DNA of 64,000 bases. It comes from an uncultured Francisellaceae bacterium. GTDB lineage: Bacteria; Pseudomonadota; Gammaproteobacteria; UBA6186; Azoamicaceae. Shown one piece after another: positions 47,510 to 57,500 of the stretch; positions within the stretch are counted from its first letter, which is position 1; every line of letters starts with the position of its first letter. The position numbers and the translations under genes were made by a program. The notes beneath the pieces are model-generated. The model was not told the origin of the DNA and made no database searches. It saw only the letters and a program-made list of their open reading frames with translations. The stretch spans positions 62,001 to 126,000 of the forward strand of contig CAMFJH010000004.1 in assembly GCA_945956915.1 (NCBI GenBank). The letters run 5' to 3'.

Positions 47510-47555
47510 TGTCGACTATAATTGACAATTTGTTCTCTGTCGAGTATACTTGACA
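47510..47555 (+). promoter_or_regulatory. Near-consensus promoter covered by two palindromic operators
   Basis: TTGACA (47522-47527), 17-bp spacer, TATACT (47545-47550). Two 18-bp near-palindromes, TGTCGACTATAATTGACA (47510-47527) and TGTCGAGTATACTTGACA (47538-47555), are direct repeats of each other 28 bp apart. One covers the -35 and the other the -10. This is the pattern of tight (auto)repression. Confidence 0.82.
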
Positions 47556-47586
47556 GTATCTTAATTTTAAACTCAAAGGTGTCATT

Positions 47587-48786
47587 ATGCTCTCCGACGA
47601 AGCCCTTTTAGATATTTTAAGCAGTTGGAGTTTTTGGAACTCAGCGCCTCCTGCCGGATTAGCACGAGAACTTAAGCTTCCTAAAACCTTAAATAATGAT
47701 CTGGTATTAATCATACAAGGTGTGCGCCGTTGTGGTAAATCTACTCTGCTTTCACAATTACCCAAGCATTATAATATTCCTATGGCTCAATGCTATTATT
47801 GTAATTTTGAAGATCCTAGGTTAATGAATGATTTAAATTACGATCTGTTAACACGTATCCAATCGCAGGCTCGAAAAAAAATTTCTTCCGAAATACCCTG
47901 TTATTTCTTTTTTGATGAAATTCAAAATGTCGAATATTGGGAAAAATGGATCCACCTACAAATAGAACGCCCAAAAAAAAATTATTATATAGTAACAGGA
48001 TCGAATTCTAGACTTTTAAGTGGAGAATTCGGCACTACTTTAACAGGACGTCATATTACATTAGAATTATTTCCTTTTTCTTTTTCTGAGTTTAACTTAA
48101 GCTTTCCCAATAAAAGCTTAAAAGATTATTTAATCTCCGGTGGCTTTCCAAGGCCCTTAACCTTCGAAAAACCTTATCAATTATTACAAGAATATTTTAA
48201 TGATATTATTTTTAGAGATGTACTGAAACGAGTGAATGCTCGCACGCCCGAAGCTGTAAAACAAGTAGCAAAAATGGCTTTTGAAACCTGTGGATCAGAA
48301 CTCAGTTATCGAAAAATTGGGGCTGTCACAGGTTTAACTGTAGATACCGTGAAAGCTTATTTGGAAGCTTGTGAGAGTGCCTATTTGCTTTTTGCCTGTC
48401 CATTTTTTGCATTTTCTGAAAAAAAGCGCTTAACTAAACAAAAAAAATATTACCCGATTGATTCTGGAATGCGTTTTGCAATCACTAATACACTGGGCCG
48501 AGATATTGGAAAAAGTTTAGAAATACTCACTTTTTTACATCTAAAACAAACACATGAACAAGTCTTCTATTGGCATGAGTTAAATAAAGGCGAGGTAGAT
48601 TTTGTTGTCATGGAAGGTCAAAACATTGTACCTTATCAAGTCACCTGGGATGATCCTACACCACGACACGAAAAAGCACTAGAATTTTTTTACGAACAAT
48701 TTCCAAATGCAAATGAGGCTATTTTTATCACTTACAAAAATGCAAGAACTTTTTTCGAAAATACACAGAAAAAGGGCATGTATTAA
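47587..48786 (+). CDS. AAA_14/DUF4143 ATPase (intact copy)
   Basis: The 399-residue protein has Walker A GVRRCGKS (45-52), Walker B YFFFDEIQNVEYW, sensor YIVTGSNSRLLSGE, and GRHITLELFPFSFSEF. The C-terminal half has the helix-turn-helix-like ELSYRKIGAVTGLTVDTVKAY and a nuclease-like core KGEVDFVVMEGQ. The usual E-x-K is replaced by YQVTW, so the nuclease is probably inactive. The SD is AAAGG, 9 nt before the ATG. It has the clearest operator of the set. Function of the family is unsettled. Confidence 0.88.
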   Translation: MLSDEALLDILSSWSFWNSAPPAGLARELKLPKTLNNDLVLIIQGVRRCGKSTLLSQLPKHYNIPMAQCYYCNFEDPRLMNDLNYDLLTRIQSQARKKISSEIPCYFFFDEIQNVEYWEKWIHLQIERPKKNYYIVTGSNSRLLSGEFGTTLTGRHITLELFPFSFSEFNLSFPNKSLKDYLISGGFPRPLTFEKPYQLLQEYFNDIIFRDVLKRVNARTPEAVKQVAKMAFETCGSELSYRKIGAVTGLTVDTVKAYLEACESAYLLFACPFFAFSEKKRLTKQKKYYPIDSGMRFAITNTLGRDIGKSLEILTFLHLKQTHEQVFYWHELNKGEVDFVVMEGQNIVPYQVTWDDPTPRHEKALEFFYEQFPNANEAIFITYKNARTFFENTQKKGMY

Positions 48787-48812
48787 ATCATACCCTTTTC
48801 ATGCTCAGTCAA

Positions 48813-50096
48813 TTAACCGCGTTGCGCTTGACGTCCAGAGCCTAAACGTTTCTGGCGACCAGCATTATTGTTATTGCCACCAAATGAGCGCTTTGGACTG
48901 CTAAAAGAACGTGGGCGCGCGGGTTTATCGGCAACACGCTTAGGCTCTAAGCCTGCTAAAGTCTGCACCTCAAGCTTCTTACCGATAAAATGCTGAAGAC
49001 GTGACAATTGCGGTACATCTTCTCTTCCTATGAACGAGATAGCAATACCGGCTTTACCATTACGCCCTGTTCGGCCTATACGATGAATATAACCATCCAG
49101 TTCACGGGGTAAATCAATGTTAATCACATGTGTTAAATCTTTAACGTCAATCCCGCGAGCAGCAACATCGGTTGCAACAACCACACGAATTTTACCACGT
49201 TTTAATTTATCTAAAACACGGGTTCTTTGGCTTTGCTTTAAATCACCGTGCAGTGCTTCGCAGGCAATATCTCTTATAGATAAATCTTCAGCCAAACGAT
49301 CAGCTGCACGTTTGGTGCTGATAAAAACAATAGCTTGCCACACGGCAGGATCTTCCAATATTCTCATCAACAAGGCACGCTTGTGTGACAAATCATCCGC
49401 ATAATAAATGACTTGAGAAATCAAGGCATGATTATCAGTAACCGAAGCCATTTGTACCCGTTCAGGATTTTTTAAGAATTGACGTGCAATGGTTTGAACC
49501 TTACCTTCTAGGGTTGCAGAAAATAAAAGGGTTTGCCGTGTGCTGGGTGTTTCTTTGGCAATTTCTACCATATCATTAATAAAACCCATATCCAACATAC
49601 GATCGGCTTCGTCTAATACAAAAAATTCTAATCTAGAAAAATTTACTCTGCCTTCACGCATATGATCCATTAAACGACCGGGTGTTGCCACTAAAAAATC
49701 AAAGGGTTTACGAAGCATTGCAATTTGAGAAAAATAAGGCACACCCCCAGTAATACTGCCCCATCTTAAATTGGTTAATTTTGCGACTCTGCTAATAGTA
49801 TCCATAATCTGTGTCGCCAATTCGCGCGTAGGGCACAGAATTAATACTCGAGGTCCATTACCTTGATTGGGATCAGCAGGTGGGTTATTCAATAATTTTT
49901 GCACAATCGGCAATACAAAAGCCAAAGTCTTTCCAGATCCTGTTTTGGCAGAAGCCAATACATCTTTGCCTTCTAAAATAATAGGCATCACTTTAGCTTG
50001 GATACCCGTTGCCTCAACAAATCCTTCTTTGCTTAAACTTTGATGAACGTTAGAATGAAGATTTGGAATAATATCTTCAAATAATTCGGATGACAT
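48813..50096 (-). CDS. DEAD-box ATP-dependent RNA helicase (RhlE-like)
   Basis: I chose MSSELFEDIIP at 50096 because GGAGAG precedes it; an upstream frame extends 31 codons but lacks conserved sequence. The 427-residue protein has Q-motif-like GIQAKVMPIILEGKD, Walker A ASAKTGSGKT, PTRELA, VLDEADRMLD, SATLEGK, and the C-domain VFISTKRAA, ATDVAARGIDV, HRIGRTGR. The tail is rich in Arg, Lys, Ser and Asn (KRSFGGNNNNAGRQKR), typical of RNA-tethering ends. It likely acts in ribosome assembly or cold adaptation. Confidence 0.93.
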   Translation of the reverse strand: MSSELFEDIIPNLHSNVHQSLSKEGFVEATGIQAKVMPIILEGKDVLASAKTGSGKTLAFVLPIVQKLLNNPPADPNQGNGPRVLILCPTRELATQIMDTISRVAKLTNLRWGSITGGVPYFSQIAMLRKPFDFLVATPGRLMDHMREGRVNFSRLEFFVLDEADRMLDMGFINDMVEIAKETPSTRQTLLFSATLEGKVQTIARQFLKNPERVQMASVTDNHALISQVIYYADDLSHKRALLMRILEDPAVWQAIVFISTKRAADRLAEDLSIRDIACEALHGDLKQSQRTRVLDKLKRGKIRVVVATDVAARGIDVKDLTHVINIDLPRELDGYIHRIGRTGRNGKAGIAISFIGREDVPQLSRLQHFIGKKLEVQTLAGLEPKRVADKPARPRSFSSPKRSFGGNNNNAGRQKRLGSGRQAQRG

Positions 50097-50281
50097 AAAA
50101 TAAACTCTCCTCAAATGTATTCTTTGATTGAAAGAACGGTTAAAAATAGTAAGTACACCGTGGTAAGTACACTCAAAAGAGCACACCACTATTCCTATTA
50201 AACGCTTTCGTCTTATTCATAGAGGCGAGCAGACATTTATTATACTACATAGTTTGTAATAAAACTACATATTTTAATGAA

Positions 50282-50950
50282 TTACATTCTATGTAATAAA
50301 AATTGTCCAATATCTTCAATTTCTTCAGGCAATACCGTATGAGGCATAGGATAGGTTTTCCAACTAACTTTATAATTTAATTCCTCTAATTGGTTTCTAG
50401 CCAATTCTCCCATCACTAAAGGTACGATGGGATCAAACAAACCATGGGCCATAAAAATAGGGGTTCTTTGATTTGCAGTATTTCGCTCTTCTAGGAATGT
50501 TTTGCTTAAAGGTAAGTAGCAAGACAGCGCGATAATACCACCCAAAGGTTGGGGATAACGTAAACCTGTATGTAAAGCCAGTGCACCACCCTGAGAAAAG
50601 CCCGCTAAGATAATATGTTCATAAGGTATACCCAAAGCTTTTTCTCTTTCTATCAATAAACCCAACAAATAAGCAGAATCCTGTATCCCCAAAGCATCTT
50701 CACGACGAGCCAGATCTAATTCAGCAATATCGTACCATCCACGCATTCTCATACCGCCATTCACTGTAATATTGCGCATAGGGGCCGAAGGGAAGACGAA
50801 ACGGACCTTATATTGATTCAAGAGATCAAATTGCTCCACAATGGGTACAAAATCATTAGCATCTGCCCCCAAGCCATGTAGCCAAATAACTGATGTTTTA
50901 GGCTGATCACCCGAAGGGTTTAAATCAATCGTTGCTAAGCTCTCGTTCAA
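50282..50950 (-). CDS. Carboxylesterase of the phospholipase/carboxylesterase (Abhydrolase_2) family
   Basis: The 222-residue serine hydrolase has S119 in GFSQGGA, D173 in FDPIVPL and H204 in PMPHTV, plus oxyanion HGLGADANDF and the PSAPMRNITVNGG signature. These cytosolic esterases act on short acyl esters, lysophospholipids or acyl-proteins. Length is normal. It is read as a single gene, upstream of the helicase gene. Confidence 0.93.
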   Translation of the reverse strand: MNESLATIDLNPSGDQPKTSVIWLHGLGADANDFVPIVEQFDLLNQYKVRFVFPSAPMRNITVNGGMRMRGWYDIAELDLARREDALGIQDSAYLLGLLIEREKALGIPYEHIILAGFSQGGALALHTGLRYPQPLGGIIALSCYLPLSKTFLEERNTANQRTPIFMAHGLFDPIVPLVMGELARNQLEELNYKVSWKTYPMPHTVLPEEIEDIGQFLLHRM

Positions 50951-51026
50951 AATTACACTCTCTATCAGTTTTATTACACACTCTTTAAATTACATTAACA
51001 GATTCTTATTTTAAAAACTACTATGG

Positions 51027-52390
51027 CTAAACCTTAAAAAATTCTTCAGCGCAAATAATCTGATCAAAATAATGCCTATTGAACAATGCTCCATCCACCC
51101 CTTGATTACAAATCAAAACTTTTTGAATAGTCTTGTTCAGCTTATGGGGGAATAATGATAACTTTTGTTCAAATTCTGCGATCACTTTGGTGCCAACCGG
51201 CGTTTGTAAATATTTAATTTCACAAATCGTATACACATTGTCTGCACACCAGAAAAGCCTAAAATTTTTGCAATCATTGTATGGTTTTTTCTAACAAAAC
51301 GCTCAAATGCAAACCCTAACCACTTGGCATAATTATCTACTTTTATAGCATTAGTTGGCATTTCATTATAAGTGCCATTTTCAATATCTTTACGAATAGG
51401 CTGAATAAATTTATGATAATAATATAAATAGGCATCAGAAATCGCATATCTTACCAATATTGTTTTGCTACTCAAATTAAAGGGATAGTACTTCAAAATA
51501 AAGCCTGATTTTTCTAAATCTAGCAATATACTGCTTAAAGTGCCGCCTGTTTCTATTTTTAATATTTTCAACAAATCTTGACGAGTAGCAAATTTTTTCT
51601 TGGCTAAAATTTCTATAATTTTTATATAATTTTTATTTTTAGCCATGTTGCTGGTAAATATTTTTTCATATTCATTTAGAAAAAAACTATTAGCAACAAA
51701 TGAATTCTTACATAAACCTAAAAAAACAGAAGATTCTTTGTTAATCCATTTCAGGTATTCTGGAATACCTCCTACAGTTAAATACGCATCTAAGACTTCT
51801 TTTTGGCTTCTATTTTTTAAAAATGCTTTTGTTTCATCTAAGCTAAACTCTTTTAAATGAATTTCATATTGTGAACGATTATAAAGGGCTTTAGAGTGTA
51901 TAACTTCATCAATCATAAAAGAAGGTGCAGAGCCGCATAACACTATAATTAAATTTGGATTGTGCCTGAAAAAATTATCCCAGACATATTTTAATTCAGA
52001 AACCAAGCGGCCTTTATAATCTGCAAGCCATTGTAGTTCCTCTAAGTAAAGCGTCCATTTTCCTTTTAGTAAATATTTTGCCAATAATTGAAAAAATTCA
52101 CTCCAAGTTTCTATGTTTACTTTAGCTATCAAAGGATCATCTGAATAAATTGATAATTGTTGCATTGCATTAGCAAATTGTGCTTTTTCATTAAGCCCTT
52201 CTATGCCTTCAAACTTCAATAAATTGCGTTCCCTAAATGCCTGTTCTATCAATTCCGTCTTCCCGACCCTTCTTCTTCCGTATAGGACAACAATAGTGGC
52301 TTCTTGGTTATCTTCAACTTTTTTTAAGTTTTTTAACTCAAATAATCTTCCTATAAAATTTCTTTTAATATCAATATGTAGTGGATTCAA
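51027..52390 (-). pseudogene. Archaeal-type AAA ATPase with a late frameshift
   Basis: The minus frame from ATG 52390 has Walker A YGRRRVGKT (37-45), LYLEELQWLADY in the Walker B place (E instead of the usual first D), and a winged-helix-like ILAKKKFATRQDLLKILKI. It runs to GFSGVQ, after which it reads unrelated TMCIRFVKLN and stops. The shifted frame reads the expected tail (DNVYTICEIKYLQTPVGTKV) and continues to a normal stop at 51027. A single frameshift near 51235-51245 thus removes about 65 C-terminal residues including the nuclease-like EIK site. It may be a recent break, or a sequence error. Confidence 0.78.
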
Positions 52391-52434
52391 GTGTATATCC
52401 TTTTAAAAAAATCAGCCAACAAGCCTCATTATAA

Positions 52435-52504
52435 GCCCTACTTGGCTAAATTTTCAAATTTAATTCTAGCCAAGTAGGGCATTTTATATCCCTACTTGGC
52501 TAAA
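52435..52504. repeat. Three copies of CCCTACTTGGCTA, two mutually exclusive hairpins
   Basis: Copies lie at 52436-52448 (plus), 52467-52479 (minus, as TAGCCAAGTAGGG) and 52490-52502 (plus). Copy 1 with copy 2 makes a 14-bp stem (52435-52448/52467-52480); copy 2 with copy 3 makes a 13-bp stem with a 10-nt loop. Both cannot form at once. The block sits between the mutM stop and the ATPase start at 52390, so it is an operator or attenuator candidate. Confidence 0.75.
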
Positions 52505-52511
52505 ATTAATC

Positions 52512-53345
52512 CTACTGTTGGCAATTTTTGCAATAATAAGTTGCTCTACCACCCTGAAAAATCTTAGTAATGGGCGTTACTAGGCATCTATTACAAATTG
52601 AATCGGCTTGATTATAAACTTTAAAGGCATACTGAAAATACTCTAATTTTCCATTAGGCTGAGCATAATCTTTCAAGGTAGAACCACCAGCCTTAATAGC
52701 GCGTTTTAATACCTGTTGAATTTCTTTCAATAATATCTCTGTTTCTTTTAAGCTGAGTGTTTTTGCAGAACGCAAGGGCGAGAGACACGCTTGCCATAAA
52801 GCTTCTGAAACATAAATATTACCTAACCCTGCAATAATGTGTTGGTTAAGCAATGCATTTTTAATAGAAACCGATCTATGCTTTAATGCTGTATGTAAGA
52901 TTGCTGCACTAAAAGATTTGTCTCCAATGGGTTCGGGTCCTAACAAATTAAAAGGCGCTACTTTTTCAAGCTCATTCGTAGAATACAGTTGCATAAAACC
53001 AAATCGACGCGGATCACGAAATATAATTTTATAACCATCAGACGTTATAAAAATAACATGATCATGTCGCTGATTTTTTAAAGGATTTGTAACTTTTTCA
53101 ATGATCACACGTCCTGACATCCCTAAATGCCATACCAGTGTCAATTCGGGGTTAAAATCAATTAAAATATATTTAGCACGTCGCCTTACACGATAGATGG
53201 TTTTAGTTTTAAGAGCACTTTCAAGATTAGAAGGCAAAGGATAACGTAAATCAGGCCGCTTTACTTGAATTTTTAATAAAGACTTCCCTTCCAAGATTGG
53301 CTTTAACGCTCGACAAACCGTTTCGACTTCTGGTAATTCTGGCAT
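52512..53345 (-). CDS. mutM: Formamidopyrimidine-DNA glycosylase
   Basis: I chose the start so that the mature protein begins M-PELPEVETV; Pro2 (with Glu3) is the catalytic residue, so a longer start upstream is excluded. The 277-residue protein has ANIYVSEALW-like helix-two-turn-helix (GLGNIYVSEALWQACLSP) and a C-terminal CxxC...CxxC zinc finger (CNRC...CKNC). It removes 8-oxoguanine. The GGAGAG/GAGG region upstream of the ATG serves as SD. Confidence 0.95.
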   Translation of the reverse strand: MPELPEVETVCRALKPILEGKSLLKIQVKRPDLRYPLPSNLESALKTKTIYRVRRRAKYILIDFNPELTLVWHLGMSGRVIIEKVTNPLKNQRHDHVIFITSDGYKIIFRDPRRFGFMQLYSTNELEKVAPFNLLGPEPIGDKSFSAAILHTALKHRSVSIKNALLNQHIIAGLGNIYVSEALWQACLSPLRSAKTLSLKETEILLKEIQQVLKRAIKAGGSTLKDYAQPNGKLEYFQYAFKVYNQADSICNRCLVTPITKIFQGGRATYYCKNCQQ

Positions 53346-53514
53346 ATGCCTCAGCTCTCCAATATGCATCGGTGTATGAGTCACAATTCGCTTAAAGATT
53401 TCTCATTATGATCTAGATAAGCAAAATTAACAGAGTTGCATACCGTAGTCAAATTTTGCAGGATTTCAGTTTAAGACTTTTGACCAAACATTTAAGCCAT
53501 GCTATACTTTAGTG

Positions 53515-53772
53515 ATGCAACGCATATATGAAAAATACATGTTTTTTATTGGTGTCATGGGTCAAATGGTTTTTTACCTACAAGCCTATGAAATTTTTTC
53601 TGCGCAAAAAGCTGAAAATGTTTCTTTGCCTGCTTTTCTATTTGGTCTACTTTCTGTCAGCAGCTGGTTAATTTATGGTCTCATGCTAAAGAACAAGCCA
53701 CTTATTGTAGCCAATGTCGTTGCTGTGATAGGTGCACTTGCCGTAGTATCCGGTATTTTAAGATTTTCCTAA
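53515..53772 (+). CDS. SemiSWEET / PQ-loop sugar transporter
   Basis: The 85-residue protein has three TM helices: FFIGVMGQMVFYLQAYEIF, SLPAFLFGLLSVSSWLIYGLML (in part) and PLIVANVVAVIGALAVVSGIL. The layout matches bacterial SemiSWEETs, which dimerise to move sugars. ATG 53515 is preferred over the GTG three bases earlier. Its 3' end overlaps the convergent NADAR gene by 15 nt. Substrate unknown. Confidence 0.8.
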   Translation: MQRIYEKYMFFIGVMGQMVFYLQAYEIFSAQKAENVSLPAFLFGLLSVSSWLIYGLMLKNKPLIVANVVAVIGALAVVSGILRFS

Positions 53773-54222
53773 CCCTGTCCTTATTATCTCTTCGCGTAAT
53801 TCTTTTCTAACTCGCATTAATATCTGGCCCAATTTATTTTGACCCGTTCCATCTTGACCACACCCCCAATAATAATCATGAGGAGAAGACTCGACAATAT
53901 CTTCAGGATAAGTAGCCAATAATTTCTCTTTTATTGTTGCATGTGTACAAAACTTTTTCTTAACGGCAAGATACATGAGTTCTTCTTTGATATCATCCCA
54001 GTTTTTTATTAAAGGTATTTTTCGGGTATGTCCAAGCACTAAAGCCTCTTTAGCAGTTAAGGCTCTGCTTATTTTTTCTTGATAGGCTAAGTCAGAAAAT
54101 TTTTGGGCTTGAAAATAATGTTCAACTGTAGGCCAAAACCTTCCCTCCATTTCAATTCCAAATGTAGAAAAATTAGAGCAGTAGCCATGCTCATCGGTTT
54201 TGGTATAAAAATAAATAGTCAT
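53758..54222 (-). CDS. NADAR-family ADP-ribose/N-glycosidase protein (YbiA/RibX-like)
   Basis: I chose MTIYFYTKTDEHGYCSNFS (54222), since the 16 upstream codons are Cys/Arg/Phe-rich and unlike the family. The 154-residue domain has the NADAR core: FSTFGIEMEGRFWPTVEHYF, QAQKF, and YWGCGQDGTGQNKLGQILM (the C-terminal GxGxNxLGxxLM motif). NADAR proteins either split early riboflavin intermediates or remove ADP-ribose from guanine in DNA. It is the direct neighbour of the giant toxin-like gene, oppositely oriented (358 nt between starts). Confidence 0.88.
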   Translation of the reverse strand: MTIYFYTKTDEHGYCSNFSTFGIEMEGRFWPTVEHYFQAQKFSDLAYQEKISRALTAKEALVLGHTRKIPLIKNWDDIKEELMYLAVKKKFCTHATIKEKLLATYPEDIVESSPHDYYWGCGQDGTGQNKLGQILMRVRKELREEIIRTGLGKS

Positions 54223-54432
54223 AAAAATACGTCTCTTGAATAAGAAAATTCTATATCCTCCGCAACACAAAAGTCAAGGACCCACCATCGATGCCTAAGG
54301 CTCTAATATTCTAATAACATCAAAATTTTTGGTTATAAACGCACTTACAAAAAAATTTGCAATTTTTGTTAGCAAAGCGACACGGAATTTTTATATAACT
54401 GTCGATCACAACTTTTACTAACAAATATATAA

Positions 54433-54567
54433 ATGGATATTAATCAAATTGGGCAACCTGAAATTGACAAAACTATCAGTTTGTTGAATGATAGGCTATC
54501 GAATGTTTATATTGTGACTCACACAAATGAGGCATTTTTAAATTTTTTAAGACGAACCTTAATTTAA
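54433..54567 (+). CDS. Possible 44-residue ORF just upstream of the giant gene
   Basis: ATG 54433 to TAA 54565-54567, coding MDINQIGQPEIDKTISLLND and ending LNFLRRTLI. It lies 13 nt before the giant gene and in the same direction, but has no SD. It could be a leader, a remnant of a paralogue's end, or chance. The surrounding stretch 54223-54432 holds only AT-rich DNA with a weak TATATA/TATAAC -10-like sequence at 54392-54399 and no clear gene. Confidence 0.3.
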   Translation: MDINQIGQPEIDKTISLLNDRLSNVYIVTHTNEAFLNFLRRTLI

Positions 54568-54580
54568 TATAGAGCCACAC

Positions 54581-57500
54581 ATGGAAATAGAACTTAGCTT
54601 GGATCAAGCTCTCAACTCTAAAAGTCAAACATCGCAACAACAATCTGAGAAAAAAACAGAAAATGAAGAGATTCTAGAGCCACCCAACTTAAGTTATGCT
54701 TATGATGATGACGACATAATCAATCGTGTTAATGCCGAGCTACAGCTAAAAAATAATAACTACTATTGGTACGATTCAATACGAAAAGAGTTCAATGAAA
54801 CTAATATTATAGGCAATCTCAGTGGATGTCCTATCCGTTTAACAATGTCACCTGAAATAAAAAATTTTGCAGATGCCATCCAAAAAGGGAATGAAGTAGT
54901 TATTGCTAAAATTAATGGCAAATTTATAATTTTCTATGTAAAAACAATCAATGGTAACATCGATAATATTACTTGCGATAAAAATTTGGAAGCATTATTT
55001 TTACCATTAACTTTTGATGAAAAACTTCTTATTAAATCTCAAAACGAAGAACTTTATGCACTGATTTTCGAATCAATTGTATTAGCAGGAGGCTATACCC
55101 CTCCAGGTCCTCAAGTTCTTTCCAACTTTTTAATAAAGCTTCAACAACAAAGGCAGATTATTTTATCTCCGGCACTCAGCAATGCTTTAACTGACATTAC
55201 AATAGCACTTAATCCTATTATTGAACACATTCAGAGTTACCTTGTCTGGGTAAAAAAGCAACCTCTTTTAAAGGATGTAATGGGTATGCGTTTGCTATTT
55301 CCATATAAATTAGATGGCTGGCATTGGAACTTAGGAGAAGTGAATTTTGTTTTCGATAAAAATAAAGATATTGTTTCTTGCACTGCTGTTTCACATGATC
55401 CTTTTGGAGGAGGCATAATTCAAGAAAAATTAAGTCTACTCATGGAGAATTTACTCCAAAAATTAGTCGATAAAAGTAAAATAGATATCAACAAAACTAG
55501 TACTTATAAATTACCCAGACAAAAAAAAGGTGTTTATTGTGGCATTGTAGTTGCTCGAGATTTATTAAGGCGTATAAATAACCTCCCTCTTGATGATCCA
55601 AAGTATTGTGAAATCTATAAAGATGAAAATAAAATAAGAACAGAAGATATGTCTCTATTAAAAAGTTTTGACATTACAAAATTTAATACATTCTTTATTA
55701 AGCAGAAAAATAATAATTTTGATCACTACCGCACAGATAGTGAATCAGAAGCGCAACTTAGTTCTGAAGATCAATTATCTTTAAATAAACTCTTAAAAGA
55801 AACCGAAGTTCTCGAACTCACGCAACAAGAATTACACACACTTTTTGAAATCTTGCATCAAATCCCTCACGATTTGAGTGCCTATCTAGGCGCTTTGAAA
55901 AGAGAACTGATAAAATACAAAGAAAATTTTTTATCTACACGACAAGAAAAATACCAAAAATTTCTTCACATAATCTATGGCATGGATTTACAAACTCCAA
56001 ATAAAGAAATATTAAAACCTGAGGTGCTTAACGGATATCGTATTGCTTTAGCAAAACAACTGATGGAAGTCTTACAAAGTTCAAAAAAAAATGCTACAAA
56101 TTATTCCAGCTGTACCATAAATCAAGCAATTGGATCTTCAAAGCTCCCATCGAGTATCCCTGCGGTATCATCAAACCAAACAATTGATCCTATAAGAGTC
56201 CAATCGCTAATCGATAGCATGCCTGAACCATCGAAACCACCTTCGTATTTGATGGACCACTTGTTAGCAGCTGGTTTTCGTGGTACTGAATATCAGTTGC
56301 TCGTATTTATAGATGAAATCTTAAAAAAAATAGTAGCAAATCCGAATATTAAATTTGATGCTTCTATAGAAAAAGCAGGCTATGGTAATTTAGATGACAT
56401 TGCTATTATTGAAAAAAATACATCAGATGAAGCTATTAGGATTGAAGCTTACCAGTGCAAATATTATAAAGAACCTATAATAATTAAAGATTTTTTAAAT
56501 GATGACAAACCACAAGCCAAAATTCCAAATGCGGCTGATACTGCTAACACAAAAAAAGAAAAAAATTCTCCCAATTCTAAAAAGATTAAAAATAAAAAAA
56601 TGCATATTGGGAAATTTTTTCTTGGCTGGTTCAAATGGGATTCAGGTTCCCCAAAAGTACCAAGACAAGATTTGCATTCCATTATCATCAGTAATACTTC
56701 TATAGATAATATATTAAGAAGTTGTCTTGTTCCTCAAGGTAATACCTTCAAACCTACTTTTATTTCTCGCAAAGAAGTTATACACTTTTCTCCCAAATCA
56801 AATTACTCAATGACTCTAAACTTTAATTTTTATAAAGAGAAATCTCATACCGTTTCAAAAAAAATATGGACTTTATTAAAAGAGGCTGGCTACATCAACG
56901 AAGAAGGCACATTTACAGAACTATTGGATCTGGCTGAACCTAAATTTAGGCTTGAACTTAACAACTTGCCAAAAGATGTTACTTCTGAAAGCGTAGTTGC
57001 CTGTCTCAGAGAGCTAGTCAATAATTTTAACAAAAAAACAAAAGATCTTTATCAGCTATTGTATGATCAAACTTGGATTTATTTAAAAATCAAAGCGCCA
57101 AACGAAAAATTTCCTGAAGATGAAGCTGGCAAACACGAATTATTTCAGTCATTTCTTGCCTCAGTTAAGTTTCAAGTTAATCAACCAAGCTTGGCAGAGT
57201 TAGAAACCAGAATTCAAAAAAACCTGAATACTATTTTGAAACAACAAAGCGATCAAATCTTTGTTTGTTTATTTTACGCCGTACATGAATGGTTTTCAAG
57301 AGATTACACTGATCATAAAGTTCCTATTTTTACTCAAGATCTAATGTTTGAGCTATTAGAACAATCAAAAACTCGAAGTCGTGATGTTGTATTACTGCAA
57401 GGATGGACCCAAGCTTGCTTATCTCGAATTTCCTATTATTCTCGACAACGTTGGGTGTGGAGGTCTGAATTACCAAAAATTCAAGAATTCATTGAAAAAC

